Shown piece after piece: positions 5,507-5,894 of a stretch of 5,894 nt of DNA. The number at the start of each line of letters is the position of its first letter. Positions within the stretch are counted from its first letter, which is position 1. The stretch covers positions 1 to 5,894 of the forward strand of contig CAYUYH010000171.1 in the NCBI GenBank assembly GCA_964449175.1. The letters run 5' to 3'. Under the pieces are notes generated by a model that did not search any database, was not told where the DNA came from, and saw only the letters and a program-made list of their open reading frames with translations. The translations under genes were made by a program, and so were the position numbers. The DNA comes from CAYUYH01 sp964449175. GTDB taxonomy: Bacteria; Planctomycetota; Phycisphaerae; SM23-33.

Positions 5507-5894
5507 CTAGGCTGGCGGTTGGGCCTGGTCGGCCGGTGGCTGGTCTGCCGCGGGCGGCGGCGGGGCCTGGGCCGCGGAGTTATCCGCCGGCGGCCTGTCG
5601 GTTGGCGCCTCCGCGGCGGGGGGCTGTTCGGTCGCCGCGGCGGGCTGAGGCTCGGCGGCTGGGGCGGCCTCCGCGGCTGGGGCTGGCTTCTTGGCCTTGG
5701 GCTTGCCGCCGCCATGGCCGTGGCCCAGTGGAGCGAGCACCATGGAGATGCGCCGGCCTTCCCTGCGGTAGTCGCGATCCACCTTGCACACGTCGGACAG
5801 CGTCTCCTTGACGCGGGCGAAGACCTTCTGCCCCTCGTCTATGTGGGCAAGCTCCCTGCCGCGGAACCGCAAGATGAACTGGACCCTGTCGCCC
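5507..5894 (-). CDS. infC: Translation initiation factor IF-3, C-terminal part
   Basis: The gene enters from the right edge and the window holds its last 128 codons; the N-terminal domain and start are outside. The first 57 residues match the IF-3 C-terminal domain: VQFILRFRGRELAH, a helix with FARVKETLSDVCKV, then EGRRISMVLAPLG. This domain binds the 30S subunit near the P site, prevents premature 50S joining and helps select the initiator tRNA and start codon. After the normal end of the fold comes a 71-residue tail beginning with Gly/His/Lys (HGHGGGKPKAKK), then Ala/Pro repeats such as PPAD and PPAAE; 23 Ala and 19 Pro make up about 59% of it. The tail is absent from the E. coli protein and is probably disordered. 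The usual downstream partners rpmI and rplT do not follow; a repeat-bearing gap and glycan genes do. Confidence 0.95.
   Translation of the reverse strand, partial: GDRVQFILRFRGRELAHIDEGQKVFARVKETLSDVCKVDRDYRREGRRISMVLAPLGHGHGGGKPKAKKPAPAAEAAPAAEPQPAAATEQPPAAEAPTDRPPADNSAAQAPPPPAADQPPADQAQPPA

Noticed and set aside
5398..5715. Minus-strand Arg/Pro-rich open frame of 105 codons
   Set aside because: It is an out-of-frame reading of the Ala/Pro-coding infC tail, running into the heptamer array.

Overview
All recognisable genes in this window lie on the minus strand, so the biological reading order runs from high to low coordinates. The DNA is GC-rich with strong G/C third-position bias. High GC, an Ala/Pro-rich tail on IF-3, and a heptamer tandem repeat in an intergenic region made me think of a Planctomycetota-type bacterium. 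That is an impression from memory, not a demonstrated assignment.

Right edge (5507-5894): the C-terminal domain of translation initiation factor IF-3 (infC), cut by the window edge and carrying a 71-residue low-complexity tail. Next comes a 213-bp intergenic stretch (5294-5506). It holds eight in-phase copies of a GGCAATA/GGCATTA-like heptamer and a possible weak promoter for the genes downstream.

Middle (747-5293): a five-gene set that reads as an envelope or extracellular glycan (sugar-nucleotide) locus. It contains, in order: (1) an extended-SDR NAD-dependent sugar-nucleotide epimerase/dehydratase; (2) a second extended SDR resembling UDP-GlcNAc/UDP-Glc 4-epimerases of the WbpP type; (3) a small PglC/WcaJ-like polyprenyl-phosphate sugar-1-phosphate transferase; (4) a CarB/PylC-like ATP-grasp ligase that appears to start at TTG; (5) a HAD-family phosphatase. 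Genes 1-2 and 3-4 are separated by only 12 and 10 nt. The SDRs would make an activated sugar and the membrane transferase would load it on undecaprenyl phosphate. The ATP-grasp and HAD proteins could then decorate or process a sugar or an intermediate. No other glycosyltransferase, flippase or polymerase gene lies between infC and the left-hand gene.

A 212-bp non-coding gap between the ATP-grasp and HAD genes (1440-1651) holds two interleaved perfect inverted repeats that could form an H-type RNA pseudoknot on the transcribed strand.

Left edge (1-616): the 5' part of a DUF3800-family gene, an RNase H-like family often seen near mobile or defence genes. Its codon use differs visibly from its neighbours, suggesting separate, probably transferred, origin. 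Its 3' end is outside the window.
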